A stretch of 64,000 nucleotides of DNA, from NCBI RefSeq assembly GCF_000143535.2, contig NC_037317.1:310001-374000 (forward strand). The letters run 5' to 3'. The first letter of the stretch is position 1. The number at the start of each line of letters is the position of its first letter. Both the position numbers and the translations under genes were made by a program. Below are positions 1-12,754 of the stretch, in pieces. The DNA comes from Botrytis cinerea B05.10 (lineage: Eukaryota; Ascomycota; Leotiomycetes; Helotiales; Sclerotiniaceae). The notes beneath the pieces were generated by a model. That model made no database searches. It was not told where the DNA came from and was given only the letters and a program-made list of their open reading frames with translations.

Positions 1-3000
1 TATGAGCCACAGTTCCATTAGTGTAATAAGTGAGAAAAGTTAAAAAGACTCGGATGGAACCACTTAAGGAACGAAATGATAATTTCAGGTGCGTCAAGAA
101 TTGTCAATCGTTATCCCATCGTCACGAAAGCATGATGATCTTAAAATATCGGTCATCGCCATTCCTGTTAGACGGCGTTTCTAAGTTTGAGACCAAGGCG
201 CTCAAAATATGGATGTACGATGTATGGGAAACATGCTAAATTCCCAGCGGTAGATATTCTCGGATATCAATTTTCCATGACCCATGGACTTCACGGGCTT
301 ATGGCTATCACATAATGCAGATGCACTATGCATATCGAGGCCTAATCAGTAGCCAGAAGGCAAAGCAATCATTAATGCACAGATTCAGTAACTTCATTGA
401 TGGAGCATGAACCCGCGGCGAAGTACAAGCAAGACGCACAAGTACAAATTGCATGCATGTGCAATAATAACTAAGACCGGCATGTAGTAAGCAGATCACC
501 CATAATAATGAGAAGTAAAAACGTCTTAGACCCATGCTCCATGTTGGCATGCACTGGTCGGAAGCAGTCTCGACGAGGCTTTGTTTGGTCATCGAAGGCC
601 CTAAGAAGCGCTTGAATTCCAAGGTTGTGTTTGTTTGTCTTAATCGCCCCTTACCCCCTCGTTACAAGCTGTCCGAGCTTCTAGGATTCTTCAGAATGAA
701 GCTGCCAAGCGTTGAGTTATTCGATACGTTCCCTACCTTCACGGAGCTTATATCGATTTGAAATACACTAAACACTAAATATGTTTCGCAAGGGGCATGA
801 CATTGAAAAAGCAAAGCATAACAATGCTACAGCATCCAGGCGGTGAAACCGATTAGGTGTTAATTTGGCAAGTGTAATAGTCACCCACGTAATTGATTGC
901 TTTTACCGTATCAAACCACAAATCCACGATGGTCTATCTGGCCATTAGACAACACGCACGGAAATGGCGGCGAGAACATGGTGCTTGCTACCGACCTAGT
1001 TTTCAAGCTCAACCTACGTTCATGCTCTCCCTCATGTGGAGTCACCAAATCAAGAATTAGATGAAATTTTCCATTGAATGATTATCCTCTCGAGCTTTAA
1101 TCCAAAAGGGGTCACAAACCGGAAATTCTTTGTCTAGTGTATCATACACTGTGTCTGCTTGTGCAACCACCCCGCAATAATCCCAGTTCACCAGTATATG
1201 AGCCGGGCCCTTGGAAACTTGTACTATTGCAGAAAAAAGGCTAGCACGAAATGAATCAGTATTATCTTGACTGCAGCATCTATAGTGCTAAGCCTAATGA
1301 CGCGTAAAACGACAAAATTCATCATGATGCCAATGGCTTTATTCGATAGGAGACTGCTTCACTAGTCGCCAAGGTAGATCTCACCCATGTGTCACTTTCT
1401 TCTAATTCCCACAGATTCCCCTTGCTTTTCCCCTCTATTGTCGATCGTGTTTCTCTTACCCGTGCCACGAATTTCATATCCATATTTCCAAGGATGAAGA
1501 TATTTGGAGATGACAGAATCTAGGATCTAGAAGTTTAGAACGGACCACTCTTGCGCAAGCAAGGGTCTGCTTACTTTACCACACTTTTTTTTTTGGATCT
1601 TAAACGCTCGAGACATCATCATAGCACAGTGTGTGTGTGTATCCCATGCCGTATCCCTCGCCTCGCTCCGAATGGCGATTCAGTAAGAGAGATATGCCCG
1701 TCAGAAAATTTTGCACCCCAGTCGACAAGGCTGGGACTGGGACCGGCCTTCCTTTTTGGTTTTCTCACTACACCTACCTTTTTCCTGGAGACAGGCAGCG
1801 GGTGTAAGCTCGGTTGCTGAAAAGGAATTGAGACCCTGGCGAATTTTTGAGGGATCGCTAGATTTGCTAGTCGACCGACCATCCTTTTATACTAACGCTG
1901 CCCTTCATGTAAGCTTCAATCTCCATATAGCCAGGCGAGCTAGTAATCCTTTATGCTCCTTGAAGGCCCAAACTAAATACAGCATATTGACCGATATACC
2001 ATCCTAAAGAGCAGAACCAATAATTGAACGCGATATAGTTTGAATCTATGATGACTTAGTAAGACGGATGCTCCAAATGAATCAAACCCGAGCATTATTC
2101 GACCATCATCTCGCGCCGATCAGCCATCATAATTGATCCGATCTATTGTGTTAGACTTGGTAGGTTTAAAAACTTTCAAACTCGTAACCCACTCTCAAGT
2201 TAATCAATTCCCGCTCTGGTCATCGCACCCTTATGCGAGCCTTTTCGAAACCTTCAATTCCAACATACATCCATACAGCTTGATCCTCGTTCGCCGTGGC
2301 CGATGGAGATGCTGCGTATGCCCAGTACCAGCCGATCTTATTATTATTGCAACACCTTTATCAGTTATAGATGGTCTCGGCTTTCGCACCGTTGCAGACG
2401 CTTGCATCCTATCTCGGCCCAAACTCCTTTGGCTGGACCAGGGCGAAGCACACAGTAACAGAATGAGTAAGTTCGGAAAGTAAAACAGGGTAAGGTAAGC
2501 CAAGTTATGCCTGGCTTTATTAAGTGATGTGTTTGGAACGACCCCATCGTGTTACATTGAAGAGTAAACAAGTGAGTTAGCTTATTGTGCCCACCTGATA
2601 GGCAATCTAATACAGAGATGCCGGCGCGAGTGATGGAGATTACCCTCAAGAGCTTGTGGAACGAATGGCTGATTGATGGTCGATTACACACAGAGGTCAA
2701 AGAGAAACACGATGGTGATTTGTATTTACGGTGTTCAAACGTGTGTTGAACTTTCGTATTTTGTTCTTTTGCATTGATGAAACCTAACAGTTAGATTTCA
2801 ATAGCTTTTGGGTTTCTCATCTAGATTGTGCTCGGGGCGTTTAGCATAGTCAAAAGGTAACAAGCACCACGAGAATCATCATCACCCCAGCACCGAAGTT
2901 ATCACAGCAGAACACTGCAATCAAAATTGATCGATGTGATACAACCTCCCTCATCATGTGAATGAAAGGCTCAGGGTGCTGTTCTCTGTTTCTGTTTATG

Positions 3001-6000
3001 GCGCGTGTTCCGCTCAGCACACTCAGCATGAAGTGTACGAACAGCACGGATACAAGACATTTTCAGCTGTCGATGAATCTCCATGGATGCGAGTGAAATG
3101 CAAACAACGGCCGGATGGAATGCAGCACACCAGCATTGATCGGAGACGAGATTTTTGTACCTGGTATCGTAGCAATCCATAGTGGCATCTCCATCTCGAG
3201 ATTCATAGGTAGGTTCAAGGGTAGGATTGTGGATAAGAGGGAATACGGCGCAAAAAGGAACGAATGATGTCTAGCTCGCGAGGCTAGGCGTGGAAAAGTT
3301 GGAGACCCTTGTTTTGACTTCGACGTACGCTGTAGTCTAAAGGTCCGCAGTAAGTTCCGCAAGCACTCTCCGAAGTTAATTAGATGCGTGGGTTTTGTGT
3401 AGCTAAAACGGAATTCCATGCCCAGCATGGTTTGATGCTTATTTACCAACAGATCACGACGAATGAATCATGTCTCGTGGATCTGCAATCATGATGAAAT
3501 TGTCCATGCTATCAATAGTTGAAATCGTCAAAACCCCTTCATTAGCACTCGCTATCATTGGCCTCTGCAATTGTCTAAAACTTTGAAAACCAACAATGAT
3601 CGCAAGGATAAATTCCGGGCCCGCGTGAAACTTAATGGAACCCGGTTGTCATGATGAACCTTACTTTATTAACCAAATCTAAATCCAGGAGATCTCTCGG
3701 TGCTCATGTGTTCCCCACCATTAAACATCCATGGCAAGGAAGTTGGAGGGAGGGATAGAAGTATCGAAGCCTAGGAAGGAGAGGGGCAGTGACAATGCAG
3801 CAAAATTGAATGACTGGATTAGCGGTTGGCCAATTTCGACTTTTTCTCCGATAAACAGATGAGAGCCATCATCTAAGCGTTTCGACAAGACACATGAGCC
3901 TCACGCACACAGCTGAAGCGATCCTCTACTTCATACACCATGGACCATAGTAGTATGACAGAGTGGTGGACAATTGCTTACTAAATTACCAGCCTATGGT
4001 TTTAGTTTTTCTGAAAACATTGTGTAATGATAGCCATTAATAGTTACGGTACCTACCGGTTCTGCGGTAGTGTAGCGTCTGCTATATGTGGAGGTCATAT
4101 CCTAGAGGTCTCGAACTTCTTCCGGTGATACTCGAGTACGAAAGTTCGAGCCTATAAGTGGTGATGAGCGCAATTTACGAACATACGTGGTAGTGGACCA
4201 ACACCATCACGAGCTTGGGTGGTGGCGGAGGTTGCAGTTCGTAATTCGTATCATATTCGATGAGGGGGATTTCTGCTTGACAGGCTCAACAGTTTCGACA
4301 GGGAATAAGATTTCGATACTGTAATTTATAATGTAGTATTTTCACGGCAACGGCAAGGCAAGTATCATTATTGGATTTAGATTGGTGTACACCACCACGA
4401 TAATACCAAGAACTCAGCCACACGACGATTTGACTCATGAACTGGATTCGAGATTGTTCGGTCTTTCTTGGTAGGCTCGGTATGTTTATATGAATGGTGT
4501 GGATAGGTGTGCTTGATATGCCATATGGAATGGTAAATGTAAATGAACATCGGATGAACGGTATGCCATGGCATGACTAAACTCCGGTGTACGCGTTCTG
4601 CAGCTTGGATAGCCTCTTTTCCGGCCTGAAATAGCATTCGTGTTTATTGATTGATTGAGTGAGTGTAAGGATATCGCCTTGTAAGATACGATGGAGCAGA
4701 GATGAGAAAACTCATGGATGGGTGTGCTCGAAAATGCTGATGCTTCCGAACTTCGGGATGAATGGTTGAATTGGATGCTGAAATGAGCTCAATGTTACGA
4801 CGTTATTGGAAATGGTTCAATGAAAGCAAGCAAACGGCATCCTAACACTTTTCGTACGATGTATGGTTAAATTGACTGGTTGGTGACTGGGCGCTTTACC
4901 AAAAGGTTTCGTTCTCACCGAGATTGATAGGATGGTTGATCGTCTCACTCAACTTTCTGTATGGATCATACGGAAACGAAGGAAGGTAGGGCGATAGTAT
5001 GGCAATGCATGATCCGACGGGAGGTGTTTCCAGTCGAGTAAATAGGCATGGCACCGAATGTCCTCTTACTGATCTCGTACTTTCTCTGCATCTCCCTGGA
5101 AGAAAGGAATTGGACTTGTGTCATAGAGTCGGAAGTGGGTTGGTTGTCACTAAGGGTGGGTGATTTTCCTACCCTTTGCTTTCTTTCGGTTGGTGAAAGG
5201 GTGCGAAGGATGGGTGTTGGAGCGTTTTTGGTGCTGTACAACGCATCCGCATCCAAGATTCCAAGTGTGGACGCATTGGGCTATTATCGGTGTAGGCATC
5301 AAAGGTTTGCTTGCACAGCTAGGTTGATGTAATCCAGGGGAAAAAACTAGCAAGGCACGAGATCATGAGATTCTCTCTGTACAGGTGTGGGTTGCGTGGG
5401 AAGGAAAATAAATGGGATAACGTGCTCATTACTTCTTTCAACCATGTTTGCTTGGAAAATTAGATGAAAAAGCATCCAGATCCAGGAATCGTAAATGCAA
5501 GGTCCAACTCCACACACACAGGCATACGCACACTTATACGGTATACACAGGCTGTAACAACGATTTCATGGTTAGGATGTGTGAATGAACCCGATGTGTA
5601 CAAATTACGAAAGTATATACTTCCGAACGGAGCAGGCGATAAGTCAATCTATCTGATCATCACCATCCTTCGTGGCTTCAATCTAGGATCTCCTTACATT
5701 TTCATTTGTACTCGGGGCGATGATGGGCGGGACATGGTCTTGATACAGTCGTCTAACTACGTATTGCAGTGCTGCAATGCTGCAATGCTGCGTCGTTTGC
5801 ATCGTTAGCATTGCCGTTGGACTGCATTAGATATGTATTCGGCTGAGGGGGTGAAGCGACGATGAAGGGGTAAGGGAAGAATATCTAGCTAATGATACCC
5901 TGACATGAAAACAGGAAGGTTTGCGTAGTATGCGTAGAGGTTAATATATATGAAATACCTATATGAACTACATACTCGTCCTATCCCTCCTGCATTCATG

Positions 6001-6525
6001 TATTGAAGAGGCATAGCCATATCTATTGTTGACATTTCACTGTTTCCTTATCAATAATTCTGACATTGGTGGGTGTGGGGTGATAGGTAGCTTGGGTATT
6101 GGTCAACTGGCTCGACAGGTACACCAATGGTATCAATCCAAAGCCTACACGCCAATGTTCATTGTAGTGAGGTAATCAATGACACGCATTTTGAAAACTT
6201 CATGAGTTGGATTGAATTGATTTCATAATCATGGATTCAAATTTTCAGAGAGGACTGTCACGGACAACACAAGTCAGAAGAAGCCGAAGTTTTAGTAAAA
6301 ATCCTAAGTAGACCTTTACCATGGTGAATTTATTTCATAGAAATTCAATGAAAGAGAGCTCCTGAATTCGTACATTCCTCAGTAACTTGTCACATTATGA
6401 GGGGTAGCTCTTAGAGCGTCATTGCAAATTAATATTCCAGCTTCCAATCTGTATGGTCCCACGAGAATTGATCCAAAGACAACACAATACAATTGAAAGA
6501 GTAAGAATTGATAATCATCGAACAG
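1..6525. other. Gene-poor region without a recognisable gene
   Basis: This 6.5 kb stretch has only short open frames (under about 130 codons) in all six frames. None reads like a conserved protein, and none joins convincingly to a neighbour through phase-compatible splice sites. Composition is mixed and moderately AT-rich, without the extreme AT bias of 18-18.7 kb. A short tandem run of TGC-containing units lies near 5766-5792. It may hold long regulatory sequence, noncoding RNA or strongly eroded elements; I cannot distinguish these by eye. Confidence 0.5.
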
Positions 6526-8451
6526 ATGGCCAGTTCAGCACCGCCAAACATCTCTCTTCCAAGTAGGGATCAATTTGATGCTCATGATGAAGTATGCCAT
6601 AGCAATACGAGAGCCTGCGAGTTCAAGATTGATACCGCATTAACTAACACCGGCAGGGTCATTCAAGTGCAAGTGAATCAGAGTATCAACATGCGCTGGA
6701 GGTAAATTTATCTCTCATCCTCTCTCCCATCTGCGAAATCATTGGAGCTTACGAGACACCCTCTTCCCGCAGGTAGTTTTCGATGCTCAAAATGCGCATC
6801 GTAGGAAATCGTCTCTCGTAACGGCCGATACACCTGCAGCCACTTTCCAGCGAAGAAAGAACACAGAATGTTATGTACACGCATTGCTCGAAAGTCAGAG
6901 GAAAAGCGGGAGGGCGTCAAACAGTGGCTTGGAGGGAATAGCAGAAACTCTGGCTTCACGCAGAATCGCAAGCGGGATGGATGAAATTGATGACAAAGAA
7001 GATGCAGTGGTTGATACAAAAATGCATTTCCATGAAGAGGAAAGTTGTGGCCAGGTCGATGAAACTTCTTGGAGAGATAATATCAATGCGAAAGATTCGG
7101 CACAGCCAGCTGAAGATGATACAAGTGGGAAGGTACAATTACAAGCTGATGGTGTGGATGCCGGCGCGACGCATAGTAGACTTCTTACAAAGAAACAACT
7201 TTCGGACATGGCTTGGGGAGTGAGGGAATTGAGTAAGAGGCTGGGTAGTATCAGGTTGAAGCTGAAGGTTAGAACGGTTTTTATCCTTACAAAGGCGCAT
7301 GATGAGAGCTTGATTGCGAATACGAGGGAGGTTACTAGATGGCTTCTAAGTCCAGAAAGACAGGTTAGATATACGGTTTTCGTCGAGGAAAATCTACGGG
7401 ATAGTAAAAAGTTCGACGCTAAAGGGCTACTGGATGAGTTGGAGGAGGCGGAAGAAGGAAAGATTAATGGTGATAAACATAAGAGGCTGAGGTACTGGTC
7501 ATCAAACATGTGCAGGACGAGACCTCACACATTTGATTTTATCGTCACCTTGGGCGGTGATGGGACAGTTCTATATGCAAGCTGGCTGTTTCAAAGAATT
7601 GTACCTCCAGTTTTGAGTTTTGCACTGGGAAGTCTGGGATTTCTCACCAAGTTCGATTTTGGAGATTTCGAGAAACAATTGACCACTGCATTTAGAGATG
7701 GAGTCACTATCAGTCTCAGGTTAAGATTCGAAGGTACAGTAATGAGGAGCCAGACGAGGAAACCCAAGGTCGTCAAGGATGGTGAGAATGGCGAGAATGG
7801 CGAGAATGACGATGAGGACACAACGCCGGAACGAGACTTAGTAGAGGAGTTAGTGGGCGAGGAAATGGGAGACGAGAGAACTCATCGACCAGATGGTACA
7901 TATGAGATTCTCAATGATATTGTGGTTGATCGAGGACCAAATCCCAGCAAGTAAATATCACATGACAGTGAACAACTTGGGTCAGCAAGGACTAACAAGC
8001 AAAAGCCATGTCTTCTATCGAGATATTCGGTGACGATGAACACTTCACGTCCGTCCAAGCAGATGGTGTTTGTGTTGCCACACCCACTGGCTCCACTGCC
8101 TACAATCTCGCTGCCGGCGGCTCCCTCTGCCATCCTGAAAATCCCGTCATCCTCGTATCAGCCATCTGCGCACATACTCTCTCATTCCGTCCCATCATCC
8201 TCCCAGATACTATTGTACTTCGTCTTGGTGTTCCATACGATGCGAGAACCAGTAGCTGGGCGAGTTTTGATGGGAGAGAGAGGGTGGAACTGAGCCCGGG
8301 CGATTATGTGACGATTAGTGCTAGCCGTTATCCGTTTGCCAATGTGATGCCTCAAGGCAGGAGGAGTGAAGATTGGGTGAACAGTATCAGTGGGAAGTTA
8401 GGATGGAATACGAGACAGAGGCAGAAGGGGTATAAGGAGTGGTCTACGTGA
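6526..8451 (+). CDS. NAD(+) kinase (ATP-NAD kinase, Utr1/Pos5 family), four exons
   Basis: Phosphorylates NAD(H) with ATP to make NADP(H). I model exons 6526-6591, 6657-6701, 6773-7946 and 8006-8451, giving 576 residues. All phases agree: the first two exons are phase 0 and the third ends in phase 1. The conserved core is visible: VTLGGDGTVLYASW (nucleotide-binding GGDGT), ILNDIVVDRG (the family's NE/D segment), and ATPTGSTAYNLAAGGSL after the last intron. The N-terminal 150 or so residues are acidic and low in complexity, as in fungal cytosolic NAD kinases. The last intron (7947-8005) fits only with a GC donor, GCAAGT, and the CTAAC branch at 7992-7996. Using the nearby GT at 7951 puts the last exon out of frame. 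With the GC donor the junction reads GPNP-T-MSSIEIFGDD, as expected for the family. Enzyme assignment is certain; the first two small exons are inferred. Confidence 0.93.
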
Positions 8452-9387
8452 GAATTGGTGGATTTGTTTGTGGTGCAGAAAGGGGTTTTGATATTGGGTG
8501 GAGATATTGAAAGGGGAAAAGATGAGAATGGGTTATGATATATAAGAGATGGTAGGAATTGGCGGTGGTAGTAGCAATGATAATGGAGTTATCCAAAGTT
8601 GAGTAGTACTATTGCGAGATGTTTGCCCCAGCTAAGACATCATTGTCAATGGTTGCTCCTTTTTGCACATTCTTCTCGTGGGCGAATGAGACGATAATCC
8701 ACACCAGCCACGAATCTAGAAAAATCAAACCAGTATTTGTTGACTTCACCGCTGTGTGGCTTTGAACCTATAGCTATCTGATCTTGTACAAGTGGTGGTC
8801 TGATCCAAGTTTGGTCTGCTCAGCCTCCATTCTCGGTGTGTATAAATATACATCTCGGCATGATCCCTTTACATACATTTATCTCCAGAAATATGCAAGC
8901 ACAATAGGCCCGCAAAACCTCGATCTTCCAGCATTGTAAAAGCCATGGACATTGCCCATGGGATAAAAAAGTGGACAATCATTATATGTGTTCATAATTG
9001 ATCATAATCTGTATGCTATACCGATACATGCAATCTCAATACTCAAAAGATGAGTTTAGTTTGTTTTGTTTTGTTTTGTTTTGTAGTTCTGCATGAACTT
9101 TTTGAGCGATCGAATTTTGATTTTATGGGGTTTAGTGGTCTTGAATGCCATAATCCCTTAATATCTATCACGTCGTTTCAAGAAGATCAGAAAAAAAAAT
9201 CCATGGCCGATATTTCTTATAAAAGCATGTTTAAAAACTGGAGCCGATGACACTTTCAATGGTGGAATGGGCTATAAAGGGGTTCTCGTGTATGCCGGTA
9301 CACTATCATCTAATGGGATCGTATTTGCCCCACACTTTTTTTGGTAACCATTAAATGCTCGTATTGGTACGTGATGGAATCAAAATG
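8452..9387. other. Intergenic spacer
   Basis: Spacer between the NAD kinase and the aspartic protease. It holds a short (GTTTT)n-type simple repeat at about 9060-9083 and several A/T runs. No coding region is supported. Confidence 0.5.
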
Positions 9388-9395
9388 TATATAAA
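9388..9395 (+). promoter_or_regulatory. TATA box of the aspartic protease gene
   Basis: TATATAAA lies 87 nt upstream of the proposed start codon at 9482, a usual distance for a TATA-driven, inducible secreted enzyme gene in filamentous fungi. Assigned from sequence and position only. Confidence 0.5.
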
Positions 9396-9481
9396 CAGGA
9401 GGATTCGTGATGTTCTAGATACTCAGTTTGGAGATCAACATTCGCTCGCTTTACTCAATCGTTTTCCATAGTTCAGACAAT

Positions 9482-10734
9482 ATGAGTACTTTCACTTTGC
9501 TTGCCTTGACGGCTGCTGCTTCAGCGGCTGTTTTGGAGCTGCCAGTTCATATCCAAAATACATATGTAGGTTACACTATTTTGAGCTCGAAATGGATACT
9601 AACAAGACTTGTCTCTAGTCCTCAGTAGAATTTGAAGTTGGTACTCCAGCAAAACCATACAGATTCCTGTTCGATACCGGATCCACCACTTCCTGGGTCA
9701 ATGGTCGTAATTGTACAGACACTTCATGTCCTAACATTAGCGGATTCGTCCGAACTCAATATAATGAGTTGAATTCGTCTACATCTGTCGATTTAGACCA
9801 GTATGCCAGCATTCCATATATTGACGGTGATGTTCTCGCCGGCAATGTATTCTCTGATGTATTTTCCGATGAAAAAGGAACGTTGAGCTGGAACCAAACT
9901 TTCATGGCTGCAGATGATAGTAGCTGGCGTTTCATCACCGCCGATGGATTCCTAGGCTTGGGTTTCTCCTCGATTGCGGAGAACAAGACCAGCTCGCTTG
10001 TAGAGACCCTTCTTTGGGAGGACAAACTTGACGAAACTCGTTTTGCTCTTTTCTATGGAACGAACCTCAACAACACCGGTGTCCAGGATGGTGTTTTGAC
10101 TATTGGTGGAAGTCATGAAGATGTTTATGTCGATGGAGAAGTAGTATACATGCCTCTCCGCGTGGAGAGCCCATATGAGCTCTGGCGCGCACCACTCCGC
10201 TCCGTCAACGTTCTTGCCGCTCACGAGAATTCAACCGTAACCGTGCATAACGGTAAACTTCCATCTACAGACGCACCAGCAAATACCTGGCCTAAAGCAA
10301 ACACCACCTGGCCCATGTACGGCGCAGGGACTGCCGTCTTCGACACCGGCGCCGGACGCATCTCGCTTCCCTCGTCCATGATCGGCGCCTTTTATTTCAA
10401 TCTCGGTTGGAATATCACAAAGTTGATGAATGGGGAAGAAAGAATGCAGTGTGAACATTTAAATAGCACATGGGCTGTTTCCCTCACATTCGGAGAGAGT
10501 AATGATGAGAGTAACGATGTGACATTTTCAGTCAGGGGCGATGAGTTTTTGACTCCCGGTGAACAGTGCATGCCACCTGTTGACGACAGTGGTTCAAGCA
10601 GCTTTTCTCTCCTCGGTGCTGATTTCTTGAGAAGACACTACTCTGTCTTTGATTTTGGTGGAAGCAGAGTGGAAGACTACCAGCCTAAAATCGGGTTCGG
10701 AAAACTTAAGGAAGAGTATGATTATCTCAAGTAG
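9482..10734 (+). CDS. Secreted aspartic-type endopeptidase (family A1, pepsin-like)
   Basis: Two exons, 9482-9565 and 9619-10734, separated by a 53-nt intron with a TACTAAC branch point, encode 399 residues. Residues 1 to about 17 (MSTFTLLALTAAASAAV) form a typical signal peptide. Both catalytic aspartates of the bilobal fold are present: LFDTGSTTSW early in exon 2 and VFDTGAGRISLP in the second half. The C-terminal part carries the usual FSLLGADFLRRHYSVFDFG segment near the end. Several N-x-S/T sites and Cys pairs agree with an extracellular glycoprotein. There is no obvious serine-rich C-terminal GPI tail and almost no propeptide, so it resembles the short non-canonical aspartic proteases of Leotiomycetes rather than a classic pepsin zymogen. 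Substrate unknown. The exon junction is phase 0 and well supported. Confidence 0.92.
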
Positions 10735-10995
10735 TATATATCGCCATGTGTAATTTGTCAGAAGATGGTAATTAGTTGACGTTAGCAAATCTATACATAT
10801 ATCTTTTGTAATGGAATCACAAATAATATGAATTATTCAATCCGAATTCTATGTGCAATCTTTCAATGGAGTATGTTCATACATGATGCAACTTACTATC
10901 TTCTCCTAAATCCTTAGTTTCTTTATTTAACGGTGCAGCTTTCCATACAGAGAAATGAGATGCCAAGTAAATTAGATTTGAGTTTCTCCATTTGT

Positions 10996-11067
<72 letters not shown>

Positions 11068-12060
11068 CTTTAACAACCGCCTGGTTCTAGTAGAAAGCAC
11101 CAATACAATGATAAACCTACTCGGCTTGCGTTGAACCAAGTCTCCCAGACCACAATGCATTGTTAACCTATGTACTCATTCAGAATCCCCATCCTAGATT
11201 CTCTAATGGAGAACCTCCAATGCTCCAACCCAACCCCCACCCCCCCCTAAACCGAATCTCTTCTTGCCTCAAACCCAAGTATCCAACCGCACACAACCAC
11301 AAGAATGTATTCCAAACTTCGATATTCAACATCTTCACCATCATCGATGGCGAAAAACATGCGTGCATCATCCTTGAATCTCGTATAATTTTGAGATTTT
11401 CTAAAATAGCTCAACCAATTTCTCAGTACTTGCCCGTCGATTCATGCACTCAGATGCGAAGGAGTAATAAACAAAGCGTAGCTAATAACAAGAAGACTAA
11501 AGATTTGATACTCTCAAGTATTGTAGTCGACAGCCACAGTGAGAGGCCAGCGAAAACGTTTACAAAAGCTTAACACTCGCTGGAGATACTAGATTCCCTT
11601 CTTTGTGCAGACAACATGCATGCTGACACAAGGCATCTTGAAGGTATTCAGAGGTGTAGATCATTCTAGACACGATCGGGAGGATCTGGGTATACACTCT
11701 AGACGTAACCTGATTCTTATGGATGGATGCCTTGCATTATTTACCCACTTCGGATCTAGGCAGGATGAGGTCAAGATGAGAGCGTGCAGAATCACGCATG
11801 AAAGTGGCAATGAACAGTGAGGCATTGGGAAAACAAGACGCATAAGAAGTCACAAATTTAAAATCATATCAAATGATGAAATTTGATGGTTTCAAGTGTA
11901 CATTCATTCATAGATTTAGCTCTATATTCCGTGATTTGCCCCGCTAACTCACCTTACAAGATATTTGAATCTTTACTTACTTCATTTGAGTATGGCGCCA
12001 AATTTTACTTCCTGCAGAATTCCAACATCTCCTCATGTCAGCCCCTATCCAGCCATTGGT
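10735..12060. other. Intergenic region with a microsatellite
   Basis: Convergent spacer between the aspartic protease (+) and the DUF7053-type gene (-). It contains the CT repeat listed separately, a C-run near 11240, and short open frames without recognisable products. No gene is supported. Confidence 0.5.
10997..11064. repeat. (CT)34 dinucleotide microsatellite
   Basis: An uninterrupted CT tract of 68 bases (34 units), AG on the other strand. It generates an artefactual open frame of alternating Arg and Glu on the minus strand. Such pure tracts are usually length-polymorphic among isolates. Confidence 0.98.
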
Positions 12061-12754
12061 CTACAATTCCCCATTCACCCCATTCCCCACCTCTTCTCCA
12101 TCCGCACCCTCCTCCTTTAGAACCCTCATGAAGTCCTTTACCAACTTCTCATGACTTTCCTGCAAGGTTGTCTTTATAAATCCCATCAACATCCTACTCG
12201 CCCTCACAACCCCCTTCTCCTCGAGCACCAATCTTCCCTCCCCAAGCATTAACGAGCTTTCCCCCGGCCCCGCTTCTCTCACAATCCACGACGTCACACT
12301 ATGTACCCCCATTGGCGCATGCGTAACACTAACCAATCCATCTTCGCGATCTTGGAGACTCGATGTATAAGTGATTTGATCGGGGACAAATCGTTTTGCC
12401 CAGCCGCCTCGCCATCCTCCTCCATTGTCTCCTTCCGAGGCGGCGGACATATCATCTGTTACTTCCCAAATTTCACAGGGACAAGAAGGGCTTGGCTGGA
12501 GGGATGGGGGCTCGGTTTTGAAGAAATCGACGGCAAGGATATGCGTGGGTGGGAGGAGAGTGTGGGCTGTTACTAGGGGGTTCAAGCTTATCATTTTCGT
12601 ATGGTTGTGTAGTAGAGAAAGCACCTGGGCCTTTGGGATATGAGGAGGAATAGGGGTGAGAGTGAGGGTTTGGTGAGTTGTTGTGAGAACTGTCCGATAA
12701 TATCAGTTGGCAAGGGGCTTGTGGCGGAAGGGAGAAGTGATACTCACAAGACAT
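12061..12754 (-). CDS. DUF7053-type fungal protein of unknown function
   Basis: I model a 7-nt first coding exon (12754-12748, ATGTCTT), an intron 12690-12747 with a GTGAGT donor, and a second exon 12689-12061, giving 211 residues. The spliced N-terminus starts MSFLTTTHQTLTLTPIPPH and continues into a segment with HNHTKMISLNPLV. It then shows an IWEVTDD strand, a variable loop, an ITYTSSLQDREDGL segment and a conserved APMGVHSVTSWIV stretch, ending in a helical, charged tail with ESHEKLVKDFM. This order matches the widespread fungal DUF7053 family as I remember it, whose members may have a START/SRPBCC-like lipid-binding fold (inference from strand pattern). No signal peptide or membrane segment is visible. 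Function unknown. The tiny first exon is phase-consistent (phase 1) and needed to supply the start. Confidence 0.8.

Noticed and set aside
6895..7509. 204-codon minus-strand frame inside the NAD kinase gene
   Set aside because: Ser/Leu-rich antisense shadow; the plus strand has conserved kinase motifs.
10972..11160. Minus-strand frame of repeated Arg-Glu residues
   Set aside because: It is the translation of the CT microsatellite, not a gene.
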